Of a stretch of 6,682 bases of DNA, positions 4,638-6,682 are shown piece by piece. The translations under genes and the position numbers were made by a program. Below the pieces are notes generated by a model that ran no database searches, was not told the origin of the DNA, and worked only from the letters and a program-made list of their open reading frames with translations. The DNA lies in assembly GCA_007123785.1 (NCBI GenBank), contig SLGL01000469.1, positions 1 through 6,682 on the forward strand. Direction: 5' to 3'. Every line of letters starts with the position of its first letter. Positions within the stretch are counted from its first letter, which is position 1. The DNA is from Balneolaceae bacterium. GTDB taxonomy: Bacteria; Bacteroidota; Rhodothermia; Balneolales; Balneolaceae.

Positions 4638-6446
4638 TTAACCGAAACTCACTGCGGATGCTTTCTCACGGGTAAGGTAATCTACAATAACCCGGGTTAT
4701 CACAATCGCGCTAAAGAGTGAAGCTACAATACCTGCCATCAGCGTAACGGCAAAGCCTTTGATTGGACCCATACCAAAGCTGTAGAGGATCACTGCCACA
4801 AAGAATGTGGTAACATTGGCGTCAATAATCGCACTCATCGCATTGGCATAACCATTGTCAATGGCAGCGCGCAGTGTTTTACCTCCCCGCAATTCTTCAC
4901 GTATTCGGTCAAATATCAGTACGTTCGCATCTACAGCCATACCGATAGTTAATACAATACCAGCAATACCCGGTAATGTGAGTGTGGCCTGGAATCCGGC
5001 CAGAATACCAAGGATGAAGATAATGTTGAACATCAATGCCAGATCGGCAATGCCCCCTCCCGTTCGGTAGTAAACAATCATAAAGATAGCGACAACACCC
5101 AGTCCGAACATAATAGAATAAAGTCCCGCACGAATTGAAGCCTCCCCAAGTGATGCTCCAACAGTACGTTCTTCAATAATTTCAAGTGGTGCGGGAAGTG
5201 CACCCGACATCAGTATGTTTACAAGATCTTCTGCTGCGCGTACTCCGCCAAGGCCCGAAATGGAAGATCGTCCATTGTTAATCTGTGAACGAACTGTTGG
5301 ATAGGAATAGACATGTCCATCAAGCACGATCGCTACGGGACGGCCAATATTGGCACCAGTAATTCTCGCCCATCGCCTTGCTCCCTCAGAATCCATTGTC
5401 ATCGATACTTCGGCGGCATTGGTTGTTGGGTCAAAAGCCACACGGGCCTCTGAAATAACATCACCTGTCAGTTCAATCTGGCTTCGTACGGCGATCAGCT
5501 CAAATAAATCAACCCCATTATCAGAGGCAAAAGGAGTTGCGCCCCATAAGAGGGTAGTATTTCTTGGAATAAGATTTTGTACATCTTCATGCTCAAGAAT
5601 CCGGTTTACATCTGCTGTGTCTCTTTCTGCTGCATATCCGAACACATATTCGTTTGAACCACGAAGTTCAAAGATCTCAAGAAGATTTTTAATACTGCTT
5701 TCATCCTCTTCATCCTGTTCGTAATTACTGAAAAATTCAGAGACTTGCTGCTTGGTAGAATTGATTTCTTCTGTTTCAGGCGTGAGTCTGAATTCGAGTC
5801 GTGCAGTACCCCGAAGGAGATCACGTACTCGCTCTTCATCATCAACTCCGGGAAGTTCTACTACAATTCGATTACCTCCCTGTTGTAGTATAGAAGGCTC
5901 GGTTACACCGAATCGGTCAACACGGGAGCGGATAATTTCCATAGCTCGTTCCACCGCTGCAGTTTGCTGGTTGCGCAGATAGCTTGCAATTTCGGAATTT
6001 GTGGAAGTTCGGGTAATGTTTTCCGAATCAGACCGGTAATAACGGCTAAGCATAGCATCCGAATCGCGACGTTCAAATTCAGCAACAAATTCATCGATAA
6101 AATCAGTGTTGTTATCGATAGATGTTTGCCTGGCTGTCTGGATGACTTCTTCGAGATATTCATCGGCAAAATCACCAGCAAGCTCGAGGATGAGCTGAGG
6201 ACTGCCTACCTCGAGGGTAACATACATACCACCTTGAAGGTCCAGTCCAAGTGAAAGAGACCGTTCTCTGAGGTTTTGTAATTTTGCCATATTTTCACTT
6301 TCGTACTGAACTCTTTCAGTTTCAGTCATACTATTCATATGTCTCTGTTCCAGATTCCACTGTATAGTGGGAAACAGGTAATAAATTGTCAGCCCAAGAA
6401 ACAGGACGATACAACCTATTTTAAATCCGTTATTCTGCTTTTTCAT
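4638..6446 (-). CDS. secD: Protein translocase subunit SecD
   Basis: SecD is the inner-membrane partner of SecF. The complex uses the proton gradient to pull preproteins out of SecYEG on the periplasmic side. The 602 residues match the usual length of unfused SecD (about 600-620). An N-terminal membrane segment lies at about residues 9-26, followed by the conserved LGLDLQGG motif at 66-73, then a large periplasmic region up to about 430 with the P1 head and ferredoxin-like base. TVGASLG at 428-434 leads into the five-helix membrane domain (about 436-590). GMAVDANVLIFDRIREE (502-518) is the TM4 signature, with D506 as the expected proton-relay aspartate. The start MKKQNNG is followed directly by the first membrane helix; no Shine-Dalgarno is visible. 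It is the first gene of a probable secD-secF-STAS operon, 38 bp ahead of secF. No yajC is visible before it. Identity is very secure. Confidence 0.97.
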   Translation of the reverse strand: MKKQNNGFKIGCIVLFLGLTIYYLFPTIQWNLEQRHMNSMTETERVQYESENMAKLQNLRERSLSLGLDLQGGMYVTLEVGSPQLILELAGDFADEYLEEVIQTARQTSIDNNTDFIDEFVAEFERRDSDAMLSRYYRSDSENITRTSTNSEIASYLRNQQTAAVERAMEIIRSRVDRFGVTEPSILQQGGNRIVVELPGVDDEERVRDLLRGTARLEFRLTPETEEINSTKQQVSEFFSNYEQDEEDESSIKNLLEIFELRGSNEYVFGYAAERDTADVNRILEHEDVQNLIPRNTTLLWGATPFASDNGVDLFELIAVRSQIELTGDVISEARVAFDPTTNAAEVSMTMDSEGARRWARITGANIGRPVAIVLDGHVYSYPTVRSQINNGRSSISGLGGVRAAEDLVNILMSGALPAPLEIIEERTVGASLGEASIRAGLYSIMFGLGVVAIFMIVYYRTGGGIADLALMFNIIFILGILAGFQATLTLPGIAGIVLTIGMAVDANVLIFDRIREELRGGKTLRAAIDNGYANAMSAIIDANVTTFFVAVILYSFGMGPIKGFAVTLMAGIVASLFSAIVITRVIVDYLTREKASAVSFG

Positions 6447-6489
6447 AGTTACAGTTCATTAGGTATTAAGATTTTTAAAATTTAAAAAG

Positions 6490-6506
6490 GTGTTTTATAA
6501 AAACAC
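6490..6506 (-). repeat. AU-rich hairpin with U-rich tail in the secD leader
   Basis: GTGTTTT (6490-6496) and AAAACAC (6500-6506) form a 7-bp inverted repeat with a 3-nt loop. On the minus strand it is followed by CCTTTTTAAATTTT. The stem is mostly A-U, so as a terminator it would be weak. It sits 43 nt before the secD start codon. Confidence 0.35.
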
Positions 6507-6566
6507 GCAAAAAGATGGGCTGGGAAAAGAAAAAGAGATTGCTGTTCATCCTGGAACAGTGTTGTC

Positions 6567-6595
6567 TTTATGACTTAATTCCTCCTTAGAGGCAA
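6567..6595 (-). promoter_or_regulatory. Candidate promoter for the secD operon
   Basis: TTGCCT (6595-6590) and CATAAA (6572-6567) are separated by exactly 17 bp, each matching four of six sigma70 consensus bases. Transcription would start near 6560 and give a leader of about 115 nt. No better candidate is visible in the upstream region, but the consensus of this organism is not known. Confidence 0.25.
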
Positions 6596-6682
6596 TTTAT
6601 CAGACTATACATATAGTATGAGATATAAGCCATAATTTCTTTTCCGAAAGGAAAAGCTACGGAGCATTAATACTAATTCCAC

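Larger units (their letters stand above)
6447..6682 (-). other. Upstream region of secD
   Basis: No gene is recognised in these 236 bp. They hold inverted repeats at 6542-6559 (CTGTTC/GAACAG, 6-nt loop), 6604-6617 (ACTATA-CA-TATAGT) and 6639-6656 (a 7-bp stem closed by GAAA when read on the plus strand), an AAGGAGG at 6581-6587 (minus strand) with no ATG, GTG or TTG at a usable distance, and a 24-codon frame at 6475-6549. At the window edge a minus-strand frame reads GISINAP and stops at 6657-6659, directly before the 6639-6656 hairpin. It could be the tail of an upstream gene, but is too short to identify. Confidence 0.5.

Noticed and set aside
5350..5724. A 124-residue plus-strand reading frame inside secD
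   Set aside because: It is antisense to a highly conserved part of SecD, rich in Ser and Arg as expected from a mirrored frame, and shows no domain.
5606..6181. Two minus-strand frames within secD that might suggest overlapping genes
   Set aside because: Both lie wholly inside the SecD frame and have composition typical of a shifted frame; secD itself is intact.
1..6682. CRISPR array, insertion sequence, toxin-antitoxin or defence system
   Set aside because: No regularly spaced repeats, transposase, terminal inverted repeats or defence-type proteins are present; the recognisable genes are conserved housekeeping and metabolic ones.

Overview
The window reads as one block of chromosome with every recognisable gene on the minus strand, so transcription runs from high to low coordinates. 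In that order it holds secD, secF, a small STAS-domain (anti-sigma-factor-antagonist type) gene, an intergenic stretch ending in a textbook intrinsic terminator, purA, a RubisCO-like protein (form IV RubisCO, RLP), a cupin overlapping the RLP stop codon, tRNA-Gly(GCC) and a closing terminator. Moderate GC content, mostly weak or absent Shine-Dalgarno sequences and the character of the proteins suggest a member of the Bacteroidota/Balneolota/Rhodothermota group. Separate SecD and SecF argue against classical Bacteroidia, where the two are usually fused. The taxonomic placement is an inference.

Right part (about 3300-6682): secD, secF and the STAS gene are separated by 38 and 24 bp and form a likely operon. 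SecD and SecF together make the proton-driven accessory complex of the SecYEG translocon. The 236-bp region upstream of secD holds several small inverted repeats, a candidate sigma70-like promoter, a perfect AAGGAGG with no standard start codon after it, and a 24-codon hydrophobic reading frame ending 28 bp before secD.

Middle (3150-3303): the purA leader. A perfect 8-bp GC-rich hairpin followed by eight U residues ends only 7 nt before the purA start codon. Either it terminates the sec-STAS transcript at an extraordinarily tight junction, or it is a regulatory attenuator of purA. The 118 nt before it contain a repeated 9-mer, one copy forming a palindrome, and a possible nested fold.

Left part (1-3149): purA, RLP and cupin are packed with a 9-bp gap and an 11-bp overlap. 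The RLP-cupin pair matches the two characteristic enzymes of the MTA-isoprenoid shunt of Rhodospirillum rubrum (RLP isomerase plus cupin methylsulfurylase), which sends 5-methylthioadenosine carbon to 1-deoxyxylulose 5-phosphate. Its coupling to purA is the most interesting biology here: adenine from MTA and AMP from PurA meet in the same purine pool. tRNA-Gly and a strong hairpin terminator close the block. Positions 1-121 are AT-rich and show no gene.
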